Below are positions 23,287-36,201 of a DNA stretch of 64,000 nt, piece by piece. Numbering within the stretch: position 1 is the first letter of the stretch; the number at the start of each line of letters is the position of its first letter. The notes below the pieces were generated by a model, which saw only the letters and a program-made list of their open reading frames with translations, ran no database searches and was not told the DNA's origin. Source of the DNA: Platerodrilus igneus (lineage: Eukaryota > Arthropoda > Insecta > Coleoptera > Lycidae); assembly GCA_036346225.1 (NCBI GenBank), contig JARFIW010001458.1:2790001-2854000 (forward strand), read 5' to 3'. A program made the translations under genes and the position numbers.

Positions 23287-26200
23287 CCTCGATTCGCGGA
23301 GAACGGTAACACTGAGAAACTATAAAACCAAATAAAATATCGAGTTTTAATTACTATACAGAAGCTGGTAGGAGAGAAATGTTGACTCCAATAAAAACGA
23401 TTTGTTAAATAACCAAAGAAAACTCATAACAAAGTATCGGCAAAAATTTTACGTCCCAAAGTGCAAGTATAGCTTTGTTTCAAACCTAAAACGACCATTT
23501 GTGTATTATTAAGTAGATTAAGCTAGAATAAGTTTTTGTTTTTCATATAAAAGTTATTTGTAAATGGATAGTTTTGTTTTACTACCTTTGAGTCAGTTTC
23601 AAAGGAGATACAACCCCTATAAAAATTTCTGCTTAAGCTGGTTAATCAACCACACTGAGAGACGGTGTTATATAAGCATATTTAAATTATCCATGAAAAC
23701 TTTAAATAAAATTTTATGATCTACATAGGAAATACTTTGGGGTATCTAATTACTAACAAGGATTACGCGAAGATTGTTTTACTATGTAAGTAGTGTTTAA
23801 ATACTGTTTCGTTCTAAACTTAAGCTGTGAATTGCATTTATAAGCGTTATTTAAATCTGTGTGTTAGTCGATTTCTTAGATAATGTGTGTAAAAGGAAAA
23901 TGTCTTTGAATGTATAAAGGATTGATTATAAATATTTCTTGAGATTTTTTTTTGTCCCATTTCATTTTCGTAAAACCCATAGCATTTTTGTCGCTAAGCG
24001 GGCAAGAGAAAACGGGTCCAGCAAGGTAAGAGTTAACATTTTTTATTAAGCAAACATCCATTGCACTCTTGCACTGATCAGGGCGGCTGTAACCGAATAT
24101 TTACAGCAGTGTATATATTAAAGCAATTAAGGGTCTTGTAGGGGTCATATACCACCAATCATCAAATATGCAACACTCCAAGTCTAAACAAAGTAGCAAA
24201 ACTTAAGAAACTCAAATTCTGTAAATATTCATTTCCCTAGCAGCGTATTTGTAGAAGACTTGGATTGGACTGTAAATGCATAAACCCCGTAATTGGATAT
24301 GCTTCATTCGAGTTACATAGCTTAATTGTATTTTAAATAACGGTATTTACAACATCACGCGTGTACAAAGAAAGTTTTTTAAAGAAGAGAGCATCATATA
24401 GAAAGTATTCAATGAGCAAAAGCGACTATTATAAAAGATTTTTATATTTAACATGGTCTATAGAAAGTTTGATGTTACAGTGCATTCATTTTGCAGGAAG
24501 TCGCTTGTAAATGTACAATATTTAACTCTATGCTGCCGTATTTTAACGAAAGTACATATTTAATTACGTTTGCCTCTTAATATTTAAACAAAAAGGAAAA
24601 TGCATTTTAATTTGAAAATAATAGCGTGATTCATTAAACTTCAACAAAATTCCATTGATAATAAAGGTTAATGGAAATTCCAATCAGCGGCTATATAATA
24701 TAAAATAAAACAATTAACAACAGCAATGAATTACGTCGAGCTACATTAATAAATCGTGACTATTAGACAAACGTAAGTAAATGGAACTAATTCGTAGCCT
24801 CAAATCATTAAAATGACAGAGTTATGTAAATATTGCACCATGCCTTCAAAAATCAACCAATTGAAAGTTTTATCTCAAACATGAATAATTTGGATTCATA
24901 CGTAGGCGAACGGGCCTCCAATTTTAACCAATGGAAATGTAGTAGTAAAAACGAGAACTAACGCAATCTTTCGGGACTTGATGTCTCAGGTATTTCCTCT
25001 TTATAAACCTTAAAAAAGACGTAACCGGTGTCAATTGTTTAATACTTGCTTTAAACGTTACGTTACTAGTCTAATGTAGAATAAAAAACGGGCGACTTTT
25101 ATCCATATTTTTGAAAGTTTATTGCTGCTCTGGAGAAAGTAGATAATTAAAATGGTTTTAAAAATGGAAAATAAATGAACAATAATAAATTACGGCAAGA
25201 TAAAGTTTTAATTAGAATGGAGGCATATATGAAACTAGAATGGATTTAATGGCAAATTGAAGAAAAGGTTTCAAACGAATCGGACAATTTTGGTATATGG
25301 ATTTGGAAAGCATATAAGAAATTTGAAGAGCATTTAATGGTAAATTTTAAACAATTTGGACGAGCTTGGTATACTGAGTAGAAATGCAATTTTGATATTT
25401 AGTAGTTTTTAATGGAAAAAATACAACGATATGGAATATAAACGACAAGCATAATTTGTTCGGAAAACAAAATCATATTGTTTTAAAATTTTAAAAAGAA
25501 CATTTGCTTATTAAGTTGGGTTACGTATACTAATTTTTTTTTAAAATGGATAATTTGATTTAGTGGTGGTTGAGCTTCGGTAGGTTTAGCCTTTATATAA
25601 TGAAAGTGAATAAACATAACTGATCAGGTACGTTTGGATCAGACGTTTAGGGTAGGTTGATAAAATTATCTTACTTATTTTTTAAAAATTTTGTACATAA
25701 TAAGATTTAAATAGGGAATGATAGTAAATGAAAAAGAGATTAGTTTTGACTCTATTCAGCGTAAGCTAGTGATTATTCATTAGTTGTATTTTTTTTTAAT
25801 TTTATAAGATATTGTTTGATAGAAAATGCCGTTTCTGCAATATTGAACCCTATCCTTCGATTTTAATATTTGTACTAAAGTATTTTTTTGAGGTTACATG
25901 TCATTACTCGTGCGCTTTCAAAGTAGGACGATTCCTTAACGTGATACAATGCATGGAAACGGCAAATAATAATATTTGATACATACAATAATATTTGTTG
26001 CAATTTTCCCTAGTATATCGGCAAATAATAAGATGGGTTACATGGTATCCGGGGAGGATAATAATATTGCTTACAGTGTGATCCAAGTATGAAAAAATTT
26101 GTAAATAATCCAACTAGAAAGAGAGATCTTTTGAACTATTTTAGTTTAAGCGAGTGATCATCCAGTGGATGTAAAATTTATTATCTTAGACCTGAGATAT

Positions 26201-26532
26201 TATGACAATATTATCTTTAGACTTTAATGTTTGTGTGTAATTATTTTTTTGAAGATATCGTTTGTTAAAGAAAAACTGAATGCGGATGTAGCAATTGTTA
26301 TTTGGAAGTGTTTTCTAAAAAATACTTCATGTGATTTTAATTTGAAGTCTGATTCTAGTGGTTTCGTTTAAACTGCGCTAGCAAAGATAACCAGGGCAAC
26401 TTTTTGTATTAGAATGAGCTACAGTCCACAGCACATCTACTGACTCCCAGCGTTGGGCCGCATCATCTACGGAACACAGCACTTACATTGACGTTCAACG
26501 TCGACCATCTTCAACTTCAGAAATCAGCAATT
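23287..26532. other. AT-rich DNA, nothing recognised
   Basis: No supported gene or repeat. Short open frames (for example 23876-24061 and 25904-26113, minus strand) look like chance. Confidence 0.5.
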
Positions 26533-26533
26533 T

Positions 26534-26586
<53 letters not shown>
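26533..26586. repeat. (TA)n microsatellite
   Basis: About 25 TA units, followed by GTAGTAGTAGTAGT. Confidence 0.95.
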
Positions 26587-26588
<2 letters not shown>

Positions 26589-26599
26589 AGTAGTAGTAG

Positions 26600-28125
26600 T
26601 CTTATTTTCTCCTAATTACAATGTACCTCTTTTATTACAAGTTGGGTGGATTGGTTTACAGCTTTTATTCTAATGTTCAAATTATACAATCCGCATTGTA
26701 GAGTTTCTAAATTTTTATGAAACAAACTCTCTTCTATAATTCCTTACAATTACAAATATTTTTGATATTCCAGTTAGTTCCGGTATAGCAAATCAATTAT
26801 TTTACATTAAAGTTTCCAAAACTCGGTCTATCTGAAACCACAGCGTCGCGAATACAATATTTTTTGTTCTCACTCGTAATTATATATTGGGGATATTCAA
26901 AAATAAAAATCCTTTCTATTTGAAAATGTTGCAAAGAAATTTTTTTCTAAACTCGTATGTCAAACATGCCTACTCCTTAATATAATATAATAAAATACTA
27001 CACTCTCATTGGTTACTCACTATTCATAATCTGTTTGTGTGCATTATGGAAATTTAAGGCTTTAATTGTCTTCTTATTTTAGTAGTAACACCTTGAACCC
27101 TATTTACATTGTTTTATATTGTTTTCCAAAGTATATTCTCCGATTGGATAATAATAACATTTCCCCTTTTTGCTTTCGTTTGTAGGATAAATTTATATCC
27201 ACAATTGGATGTCCAAATTCTGTTTTAGTGCTCTAAACCAAACCCCACTTTTCATTTGTTGGAACATGAACGCAAAAACTTTCTGCTGTGATATTGAAGT
27301 CCCACGAGTTGGGTGACATAACAGATGCAGAACTTCAAACTTAATTGCAAGAAACTACTTCCTGAACTATCTCAGTTAGAAGACCAATATAGAGACTCTT
27401 TAGCTGTAATAGATTGATGTATACCTTTACTAATATTTTAAAATACAAATAATCAGAAATAATATAATAAAATATAGAACAAAAATTTCTATGGTACTAA
27501 ATCAAATGTAAAGTAAAAAATTAAAATTTCAACTTTCACCAAAAATAATGTGTATATTCACACTACTGTTTTTACTATGTTAAAAATATACCTATTCTGC
27601 TCAATACGTACAGATTGTCCTTTGTTCAAATAATAAATTTTCTAAATAAAAGTTGTAGGATTTCTAATTGATCATACCCCTTACAATAAAATTATAAAAA
27701 TACAAAACACTGTACAGATTGCAAATTTAAATATTGTCATAAAGTCTTTTATAAAAATCACAAATCTTGGGGGCTAATCTAACTTTCATATACATATGCC
27801 TCAAAATAACGATAAGAATTAATTTTATAGTTTTCGCATCACTATAGGATAGAATACGAAGCAAAATTTATTCCGTGAATCAGACAAGGATATGCTCGTA
27901 AATCATTCGACCGCGGCGGTTTAACACTAATTAGGTTACTAAAACCGTAAAATTCCTGAAGATATTACACCATGTACGTGAATAAGATTCGAATTAAATC
28001 CCAATACTTCTAGAGAACCATTACGTAGTTAGGTAATTTGTTTGTAAGCGGGAACTTTATTAATGAGATTTATTCCTTCAATTTACGCAAATGTCTCTTA
28101 TTCGTGTAATATTTTTTGTAAGAAT
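26600..28125. other. AT-rich DNA, nothing recognised
   Basis: No supported gene, RNA or repeat up to the start of R1 copy 2. Confidence 0.5.
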
Positions 28126-28416
28126 ATCTACCAGAAAGTTTTGACGCCAGAATTCGAAAAACTTTGACATTTTAAATAGACCATCTGTCAAGGATTTTTT
28201 TGGCCAAAACAAATCTTACAAGCATGGGAATTCAAGCCAGGCAAACTCTCCACAAGGGAATAAATTTGAGTTTTGTAAATTTTAACAAAGATTAGAAAGG
28301 TAATATTTTAATAACTAAGTAAATAGGTACTTGCTAGGAATAATTTTATGTTTGAAAATTATGCTGTAAGCTGTTTTACATCTATCTGTATGAAAGAGAA
28401 TCGTTTTTGAATGTAT
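28126..28416. repeat. Repeat R1 copy 2, left part
   Basis: Matches 17849-18140. It ends at the 4-bp target duplication GTAT (28413-28416), where the LTR array begins; the homology resumes at 39954. Confidence 0.75.
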
Positions 28417-30126
28417 TGTAACAATTTTATTTTCGCATTAAAAATCTCTTCATTAAAGGTACAACGAATGTTAAAACACCTTTATTAACTAAAGTAATAA
28501 TACGTGTAATAATCAAATTTTTGCATTAATACAGTATCTAGAGTCGTTAGTCTATTTGTTTCGGAGGTCGGTGTATTCCACAGCCACAGGCACGCGCGTG
28601 AGAGGATTGACAACAACCCTCGGGACCCTCCCACCATGCAAGAACGCGGCAGGGGCACTCGTCGATAGGTAAAAGCAGCGACAGCATGCATTCGAAGAGA
28701 ATGGCGAGTGACCTCCGGGTCGCATTAATTGTGTGACACACTTCCTGAGTAACGCGCAACTACGACTTACAAACTACGACTTACAAACTACGCAACGAAA
28801 ATTATATTTATAACTAAGATTAGACCATGGAAGATTACGCTACAAAATTTATGCAACTTTGAATCAATGTAAGAAACCCACTTCGCTTCAACACCTGTAT
28901 TTAAAGCATGGAAAGCAGGAATAATTAGCTGCAGACTCCGCACGGCGATGCAGTTCCCAATCTAGCCAAGGACAGCAGCCCGGGGTTTGGTTCGTAATAG
29001 CTTTAAGATTTCCTCAGTGCTTCCTTCTAAAAGCACGTTATTTCGTTTTGTTTTATAGAAGCACAAATTTGTTATTCAGTTTATCTGTAGCTAAGCTGGT
29101 TTTCTCCAGTAACAAATTTAAATTTCACTTAGTTTCGTAGATATGTGACTACACGTGGCTTCAGCATAAATTAACAGCTGCGGCTACGTCACTTGTTTGT
29201 TTGAAATATGCCATCAACAATTGCACAATTGCAAGCAGATGTTTAGTATTACATTACTACCACCTTTGATAAAATTAGAGAATATCTTTGTGAATATTTT
29301 GACTTCAAATCGATTTTAATACTGTTAACTTAAAAGAAAGTTTTGTATATTAATTTGTAAATGACCTACACAGATCTGATTGGGTTAGAAAACCTTAGTA
29401 TAACCAGTCACACTGGGTTGTAATATATTTGAGTAAGAATCAAGTTGATAAACTTTACAATAATTCTTCAAGTAATTCAAGTATTCATTTTATTTTATTG
29501 CATTAAATTTTATTTACAGAAACAGAAAAATTCTTTCTAGTAAATTTATAATCCACGCTTAAAGTCTTTTATTCTGATCTAGTTTGATCAGACCTGATAA
29601 ACAAAAAGCAATAAGAGTTCAATTTTTATGGTACCCTTTGTAGGAAACATTCTTTTGCATTTTTAGATATATTTGAGGGACACAAATAGTGTTCCCATTT
29701 TTATGTGACTTAATTATTATTTTTCCTTACAGGAACAGCGTCTTATTCTGTTAAGACAGGTTTTTGTCAGCGAAGGCGATCTTTTTTCTTTGGGTCTCCA
29801 CGTCCGCCCTTAGAAATTAGCCATGCCATTTACATGAATCAATCTGGACTTGGTGGCGCCTGTTTGTTTTAGTTTGAGTGTGACCCCCACAGATTTCGAC
29901 TTACCCCCCATTGCTCATAGCTCTACCCAAGGAATAGACCCTAGTTACGTCGGAAGACTTTGTTTTGCAGACACCTAACTTGGAGCATGGTGATTATAAA
30001 GTATTGTCGGCCAGAAGTATAGAAAAGCGTTTCACTAGCGTGGCAATGTGAGGCACTTGAGGATACGTTTCACTAGCGCCCATGCGTGAGGCTAGCGGAG
30101 CCAATTAGAGAGAAAAAATCGTTACA
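28417..30126 (+). repeat. LTR 1 (left)
   Basis: 1710 bp, TGTAACA...GTTACA. It differs from LTRs 2 and 3 at shared sites: two copies instead of three of the word ACTACGACTTACAA near 28758-28790, GCCATCAAC instead of GCCGTCAAC near 29209, and AGTATTGTCGG instead of AGTAGTGTCGG near 30000. Splice-like TTTTTCCTTACAG occurs near 29721-29733. Minus-strand open frames inside it are probably chance. Confidence 0.88.
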
Positions 30127-30127
30127 C

Positions 30128-30149
30128 TGGCGCCGGCAACGTTTGGGGC
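30128..30149 (+). promoter_or_regulatory. Candidate primer-binding site
   Basis: TGGCGCCGGCAACGTTTGG lies one base after the LTR end, the usual place for a tRNA primer site beginning TGG. The same sequence follows LTR 2 at 35075. The matching tRNA could not be named. Confidence 0.5.
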
Positions 30150-30300
30150 CTCGAAATTTGTTTGTTCATAATTTGATTTACCTCGAAATTTGTTATTCAT
30201 AATTTAATTTGCTTCAAAATTTGTTAGCTCAAAATTTAATTTGCTTTGAAATCTATTTGTCCAAAAATTATTTTGCGTCGAAATTTGTTTGCTTAAAGTC
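30150..30300 (+). repeat. Degenerate tandem repeat, about 33-bp unit, in the leader
   Basis: Around five diverged units built on (C/G)TCGAAATTTGTT(T)GTTCATAATTTGATTT. Also present after LTR 2 (35097-35247). Confidence 0.65.
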
Positions 30301-30574
30301 GATTTGACATTTAGATTTGTTTGTTTGCTTTTGATAAAAGATTGGTTGTAACATTAACCCTCATACAGTCAATTGATTAACTTGGTCAAATTTACTTTTG
30401 ACTTTCGTTCTATTTTGACCCCATATAATTTTTTTGATATTGTTTTGGCAAAAATGATTTTACCCAAAACACCTTTTGATTTTTACCTTTAGTAGTACGA
30501 ATTTGTTTTGATCACTTTTGTAAGGTTCAGATCAGTTAGATTTATCGGTTTGATTCCATTAGGCTTGAGTAATC

Positions 30575-30703
30575 ATGTCGGAAAAATTCCAAATTGTTTG
30601 TCTACTTAAAGAAGAATTGGAGTATGAGCTGAGAATCAGAGGAGTGGTGAGTGAGAGACCAGTGTTGGAGAAAAGGAAAATTTTTAGGAAGACTGTCAGT
30701 TAA
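30575..30703 (+). CDS. gag N-terminal remnant, unit 1 (42 codons)
   Basis: Short open frame beginning MSEKFQIVCLLKEELEYELR and ending in FRKTVS. The leucine- and glutamate-rich start resembles the opening of gypsy-type gag proteins (LxxEELxYELxxRG). It is identical in length in unit 2, so the stop predates the duplication. The remainder of gag is gone; a working product is unlikely. Confidence 0.5.
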   Translation: MSEKFQIVCLLKEELEYELRIRGVVSERPVLEKRKIFRKTVS

Positions 30704-31251
30704 AGAAGCTGATAAGCCTGGAGTTTGATTTGTTTGAGTCAATAAAGAACATTTTTGTTCAAATTTGATTATAAGGCTAGAGATTCTATTCTTGAAGGTA
30801 CATTGGAGTGAACTGTCGTTATGTCATTTGAAGATTGCTCTTTGTGCATAAGCACGTTTTTGATTTTGTTAGCAGATTTTGTTTAGATCGGCATTGCAAC
30901 GCAATTTAGTCTAGGCGGAACTTGTCGTCGTGGTTGGTCGCTCAGCAGTATGTCAGTCCAGACGAGACTCAGGAAGAGTTGGTCGCTCGGCATTGCGTAA
31001 GTCTAGACGAGACTCGAGGTGAGTTAGGCGCTCTAGAATTTTTTTTTGCATCTTTTTTTTGGTTTGATGTAAATTTTTGGTATTGTTAGTCTAGGTGAGA
31101 CTCGTAGAGGGTTTGTCACTCTAGCATATTTAGGCGTTGTGAAGCGTTGTAGTTGTTTCGACAGTTCGGTTGGTAGTAGGATGAGTGTACCTGAACACTG
31201 ATTTTTTTGTTAGCTATCGTCGTGATTAGTTTTTTTATTGATGACTCATAA

Positions 31252-32031
31252 GCAGGTGGATGGCTTTTAGTTGTTGGTGATTGGTTTTCGAAATATTCGA
31301 TTTTGCAACCTTTGCGAAGTGCCACGGCACATTTAATTGAGAAATTTTTGGAGGAAAAAGTATTTCTTGTCTACGGAGTACCACAGTTTGTTATTTGTGA
31401 TAATGGTCCACAATTAATTGAACGTATTTTTAAAGCTTTGTGTGCAAGGTACGAAATTCAAAAGATTTGGTATAATGCTGTTTATTCCCCCCAATGCAAT
31501 TTTGTGGAAAGAATCAATAAGACAGTTGGTACAGCTATCCGTTCATACGTAGAAGGACATGATACGTGGGATAGTGAGATATCAAAGATCCAATACGCAA
31601 TCAACTCAGCAAAACATGAGTCCACCAACTATTCTCCAAATTTTTTAGTCTTTGGTCGTCAGGTACCCTTAAGTGGAAAAGCTTATAATGATGATTTTAA
31701 ACCTGGTGAGGATGTTGATGTCGTCTCCAGTAGTAGACCTTCTTATGTTTTGGATCGTCAACTTTTATTTGATATTTTTGGGAATGTCCGTGAAAATTTG
31801 CATGTAGCTTATCAACGTTCGAGTAAACGCTACAATCTTAGGAGAAGAGACATTTCGTTCCAAGTCGGAGAAAGTGTTTGGAGAGCTAATAAGGTCCTCT
31901 CGAGTGCTAGTGATAAGTTTTCCGCTAAGTTAGCTCCAAAGTTCATTATGAGTAAAGTTCGAAAAAAACATTCCAATTTAGTGTATGAGTTAGAGAACGA
32001 AGATAGAACAAGAGCAGGAAATGGCACGTAA
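31252..32031 (+). pseudogene. Ty3/gypsy integrase, catalytic-core 3' half, unit 1
   Basis: Open for about 259 codons after a stop at 31249-31251. It starts with GGWLLVVGDWFSKYSILQPL, then GVPQFVICDNGPQ (second catalytic Asp), YSPQCNFVERINKTVG (catalytic Glu, with the YxPQxNxxERxN signature of gypsy integrases), then a WDxxIxxxQYAxNSAxHxST region and a basic C-terminal part (AYQRSSKRYNLRRRD, FQVGESVWR). The part with the first catalytic Asp and the zinc-binding region is absent, as are protease, RT and RNase H. A one-base loss near 32020 shifts the last residues relative to unit 2. It would join element DNA to the host, but this form cannot be complete. Confidence 0.82.
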
Positions 32032-32580
32032 AGGACTTGAAACCAGTTGAAGCGTCGTATCCAAATGAAAATGATGATCCTGACGATTAGTTCCGGTCCG
32101 GTCATCTCTTTGATGTTAAGTAATGCAGTAGTGGTTTGCTTTGTTTTGTTCCGATTTTTGATTTAGTGTCGGTTCATTAATTTTGAGTATTTTGTTTGAG
32201 AAGTGAAATAAGTGGTTAGAGATTTTGTAGATTTTGTAGATTTTGTAAGTTTGAGGTGTGCCTTGGTGTGCACGCTGGTCGTTTTGCTCGCGCGTTATTC
32301 GGAGATGTGTTTAGAAGATGTCTTTAACAGATATCTTTACAATGTAGAAGTAAGTGGGCTATTTAATTGTTAGTCCTGATTTCTACTTATCTAGGTAGAG
32401 AATATTAGTTTATTCTTTCCTTGTTTTTTGACCGTTCGAAATTTTTGGTTTGATAAGGTCAAGGTTGGCTTGGTGAGTCTCACCATTTGGTCCATCACTA
32501 ATGAGATCAGTTGTTTGTTGGAACTTAGTGATAGGATAATCAGTAGGGTGTAGGATATTACAGCCCTAACTGGTTCGATT

Positions 32581-32830
32581 TTGTATTTGAATTTGTTAAG
32601 TAACCTTATGGTTAGGTTACCTTCGTTTTGATTATCTCTTTGTAATAAAGTGATAATATTTTGCATTTGAATTTGTTAAGTAACCTTATGGTTAGGTTAC
32701 CTTCGTTTTGATTATCTCTTTGTAATAAAGTGATAATATTTTGTATTTGGGTTTGATAAGTAACCTTTTGGTTAGGTCACTTTTGTTTTGATTATCACTT
32801 TGTGATGATAGTGTTTTAAATTTAGACCTA
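32581..32830 (+). repeat. 81-bp tandem repeat near the 3' end, three units in unit 1
   Basis: The word GTAACCTTATGGTTAGGTTA recurs at about 32601 and 32682, with a variant at about 32761. Unit 2 has only two copies (about 37550 and 37631), so one unit was gained or lost between the internal regions. Confidence 0.8.
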
Positions 32831-33333
32831 TTAGTAGGGTCTTCCTTTTGATTGTCACCTTATAGTGATAATACTTTGAATAGTTATGCTGTTTTGATGA
32901 GGAAGCATTCCTTTTTTTTAGAGAGAGCTAATTGAGCTCCAGTAAGTGAAGTTTTTTTGTGGAATTTGAAATAAATTGTAAAATGTTTGGTTACAGGTAG
33001 TAAATATTAGCCTTGTTAGAAGTAAGAACCTCAAGTTAAAGAATTATCGTGAATTTGAATTTTTTGTCCCGTGGGTGTTTGACTTTCTAATTTGACCCTC
33101 CCAATTTTGATTAATACCGATTGTGACTCCGATTTTGTCTCCCGATGGACGTCAGGTACACGTAGTTACCAACACACTCGCATTTGTAAATATTTGTCTC
33201 CCCATTTGAATAAATTCATAAAAATTGCATAGTTAATTAGGAAGGTAGAAAAGGCTAGTATTATTATAATAAAAAATTTTTTGTATTTGTTATATTTGAA
33301 GTTGTTCCTTAAAGGAAAAAAACTTTTTCTTTT

Positions 33334-33345
33334 AGGAAAGGGTAG
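33334..33345 (+). promoter_or_regulatory. Polypurine tract before LTR 2
   Basis: AGGAAAGGGTAG directly precedes TGTAACA, the usual position for plus-strand priming. The counterpart before LTR 3 is AGGAAAGGGGTAG (38213-38225). Confidence 0.65.
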
Positions 33346-35073
33346 TGTAACAATTTTATTTTCGCATTAAAATCTCTTCATTAAAGGTACAACGAATGTT
33401 AAAACACCTTTATTAACTAAAGTAATAATACGTGTAACAATCAAATTTTGCATTAATACAGTATCTAGAGTCGTTAGTCTATTTGTTTCGGAGGTCGGTG
33501 TATTCCACAGCCACAGGCACGCGCGTGAGAGGATTGACAACCCCTCCCTCGGGACCCTCCCACCATGCAAGAACGCGGCAGGGGCACTCGTCGATAGGTA
33601 AAAGCAGCGACAGCATGCATTCGAAGAGAATGGCGAGTGACCTCCGGGTCGCATTAATTGTGTGACACACTTCCTGAGTAACGCGCAACTACGACTTACA
33701 AACTACGACTTACAAACTACGACTTACAAACTACGCAACGAAAATTATATTTATAACTAAGATTAGACCATGGAAGATTACGCTACAAAATTTATGCAAC
33801 TTTGAATCAATGTAAGAAACCCACTTCGCTTCAACACCTGTATTTAAAGCATGGAAAGCAGGAATAATTAGCTGCAGACTCCGCACGGCGATGCAGTTCC
33901 CAATCTAGCCAAGGACAGCAGCCCGGGGTTTGGTTCGTAATAGCTTTAAGATTTCCTCAGTGCTTCCTTCTAAAAGCACGTTATTTCGTTTTGTTTTATA
34001 GAAGCACAAATTTGTTATTCAGTTTATCTGTAGCTAAGCTGGTTTTCTCCAGTAACAAATTTAAATTTCACTTAGTTTCGTAGATATGTGACTACACGTG
34101 GCTTCAGCATAAATTAACAGCTGCGGCTACGTCACTTGTTTGTTTGAAATATGCCGTCAACAATTGCACAATTGCAAGCAGATGTTTAGTATTACATTAC
34201 TACCACCTTTGATAAAATTAGAGAATATCTTTGTGAATATTTTGACTTCAAATCGATTTTAATACTGTTAACTTAAAAGAAAGTTTTGTATATTAATTTG
34301 TAAATGACCTACACAGATCTGATTGGGTTAGAAAACCTTAGTATAACCAGTCACACTGGGTTGTAATATATTTGAGTAAGAATCAAGTTGATAAACTTTA
34401 CAATAATTCTTCAAGTAATTCAAGTATTCATTTTATTTTATTGCATTAAATTTTATTTACAGAAACAGAAAAATTCTTTCTAGTAAATTTATAATCCACG
34501 CTTAAAGTCTTTTATTCTGATCTAGTTTGATCAGACCTGATAAACAAAAAGCAATAAGAGTTCAATTTTTATGGTACCCTTATGTAGGAAACATTCTTTT
34601 TGCATTTTTAAATATATTTGAGGGACACAAATAGTGTTCCTATTTTTTATGTGACTTAATTATTATTTTTCCTTACAGGAACAGCGTCTTATTCTGTTAA
34701 GACAGGTTTTTGTCAGCGAAGGCGATCTTTTTTTTCTTTGGGTCTCCACGTCCGCCCTTAGAAATTAGCCATGCCATTTACATGAATCAATCTGGACTTG
34801 GTGGCGCCTGTTTGTTTTAGTTTGAGTGTGACCCCCACAGATTTCGACTTACCCCCATTGCTCATAGCTCTACCCAAGGAATAGACCCTAGTTACGTCGG
34901 AAGACTTTGTTTTGCAGACACCTAACTTGGAGCATGGTGATTATAAAGTAGTGTCGGCCAGAAGTATAGAAAAGCGTTTCACTAGCGTGGCAATGTGAGG
35001 CACTTGAGGATACGTTTCACTAGCGCCCATGCGTGAGGCTAGCGGAGCCAATTAGAGAGAAAAAATCGTTACA
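33346..35073 (+). repeat. LTR 2 (middle, shared)
   Basis: 1728 bp, TGTAACA...GTTACA. It serves as the 3' LTR of unit 1 and the 5' LTR of unit 2. Like LTR 3 it has three ACTACGACTTACAA words, so it is closer to LTR 3 than to LTR 1. Confidence 0.88.
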
Positions 35074-35521
35074 CTGGCGCCGGCAACGTTTGGGGCCTCG
35101 AAATTTGTTTGTTCATAATTTGATTTACCTCGAAATTTGTTATTCATAATTTAATTTGCTTCGAAATATGTTAGCTCAAAATTTAATTTGCTTTGAAATC
35201 TATTTGTCCAAAAATTATTTTGCGTCGAAATTTGTTTGCTTAAAGTCGATTTGACATTTAGATTTGTTTGTTTGCTTTTGATAAAAGATTGGTTGTAACA
35301 TTAACCCTCATACAGTCAATTGATTAACTTGGTCAAATTTACTTTTGACTTTCGTTCTATTTTGACCCCATATAATTTTTTTGATATTGTTTTGGCAAAA
35401 ATGATTTTACCCAAAACACCTTTTGATTTTTACCTTTAGTAGTACGAATTTGTTTTGATCACTTTTGTAAGGTTCAGATCAGTTAGATTTATCGGTTTGA
35501 TTCCATTAGGTTTGAGTAATC

Positions 35522-35650
35522 ATGTCGGAAAAATTCCAAATTGTTTGTCTACTTAAAGAAGAATTGGAGTATGAGCTGAGAATCAGAGGAGTGGTGAGTG
35601 AGAGACCAGTGTTGGAGAAAAGGAAAATTTTTAGGAGGACTGTCAGTTAA
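35522..35650 (+). CDS. gag N-terminal remnant, unit 2 (42 codons)
   Basis: Same frame and stop as 30575-30703, with one visible change (AGGAAGACT to AGGAGGACT, Lys to Arg). Probably not functional. Confidence 0.5.
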   Translation: MSEKFQIVCLLKEELEYELRIRGVVSERPVLEKRKIFRRTVS

Positions 35651-36201
35651 AGAAGCTGATAAGCCTGGAGTTTGATTTGTTTGAGTCAATAAAGAACATT
35701 TTTGTCCAAATTTGATTATAAGGCTAGAGATTCTATTCTTGAAGGTACATTGGAGTGAGCTGTCGTTATGTCATTTGAAGTTTGCTCTTTGTGCATAAGC
35801 ACGTTTTTGATTTTGTTAGCAGATTTTGTTTAGATCGGCATTGCAACGCAATTTAGTCTAGGCGGAACTTGTCGTCGTGGTTGGTCGCTCAGCAGTATGT
35901 CAGTCCAGACGAGACTCAGGAAGAGTTGGTCGCTCGGCATTGCGTAAGTCTAGACGAGACTCGAGGTGAGTTAGGCGCTCTAGAATTTTTTTTTGCATCT
36001 TTTTTTTTGGTTTGATGTAAATTTTTGGTATTGTTAGTCTAGGTGAGACTCGTAGAGGGTTTGTCACTCTAGCATATTTAGGCGTTGTGAAGCGTTGTAG
36101 TTGTTTCGACAGTTCGGTTGGTAGTAGGATGAGAGTGTACCTGAACACTGATTTTTTTGTTAGCTATCGTCGTGATTAGTTTTTTTATTGATGACTCATA
36201 A

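Noticed and set aside
26488..26673. Open frame spanning a (TA)n microsatellite
   Set aside because: Encodes alternating Tyr-Ile from the repeat itself.
28485..28759. Overlapping minus-strand open frames in the LTRs (also 33367-33688 and 38294-38567)
   Set aside because: They repeat because the LTR repeats, change length with small indels, and match no protein family I recognise.
30150..30300. CRISPR-like array
   Set aside because: Units are contiguous, diverged and without spacers, inside a retroelement leader; no CRISPR features anywhere in the window.
31270..31300. First catalytic Asp of the gypsy integrase at GDWFSKY
   Set aside because: By spacing this Asp corresponds to the later VxDxFSK position; the catalytic first Asp lies further upstream, in a part that is missing.
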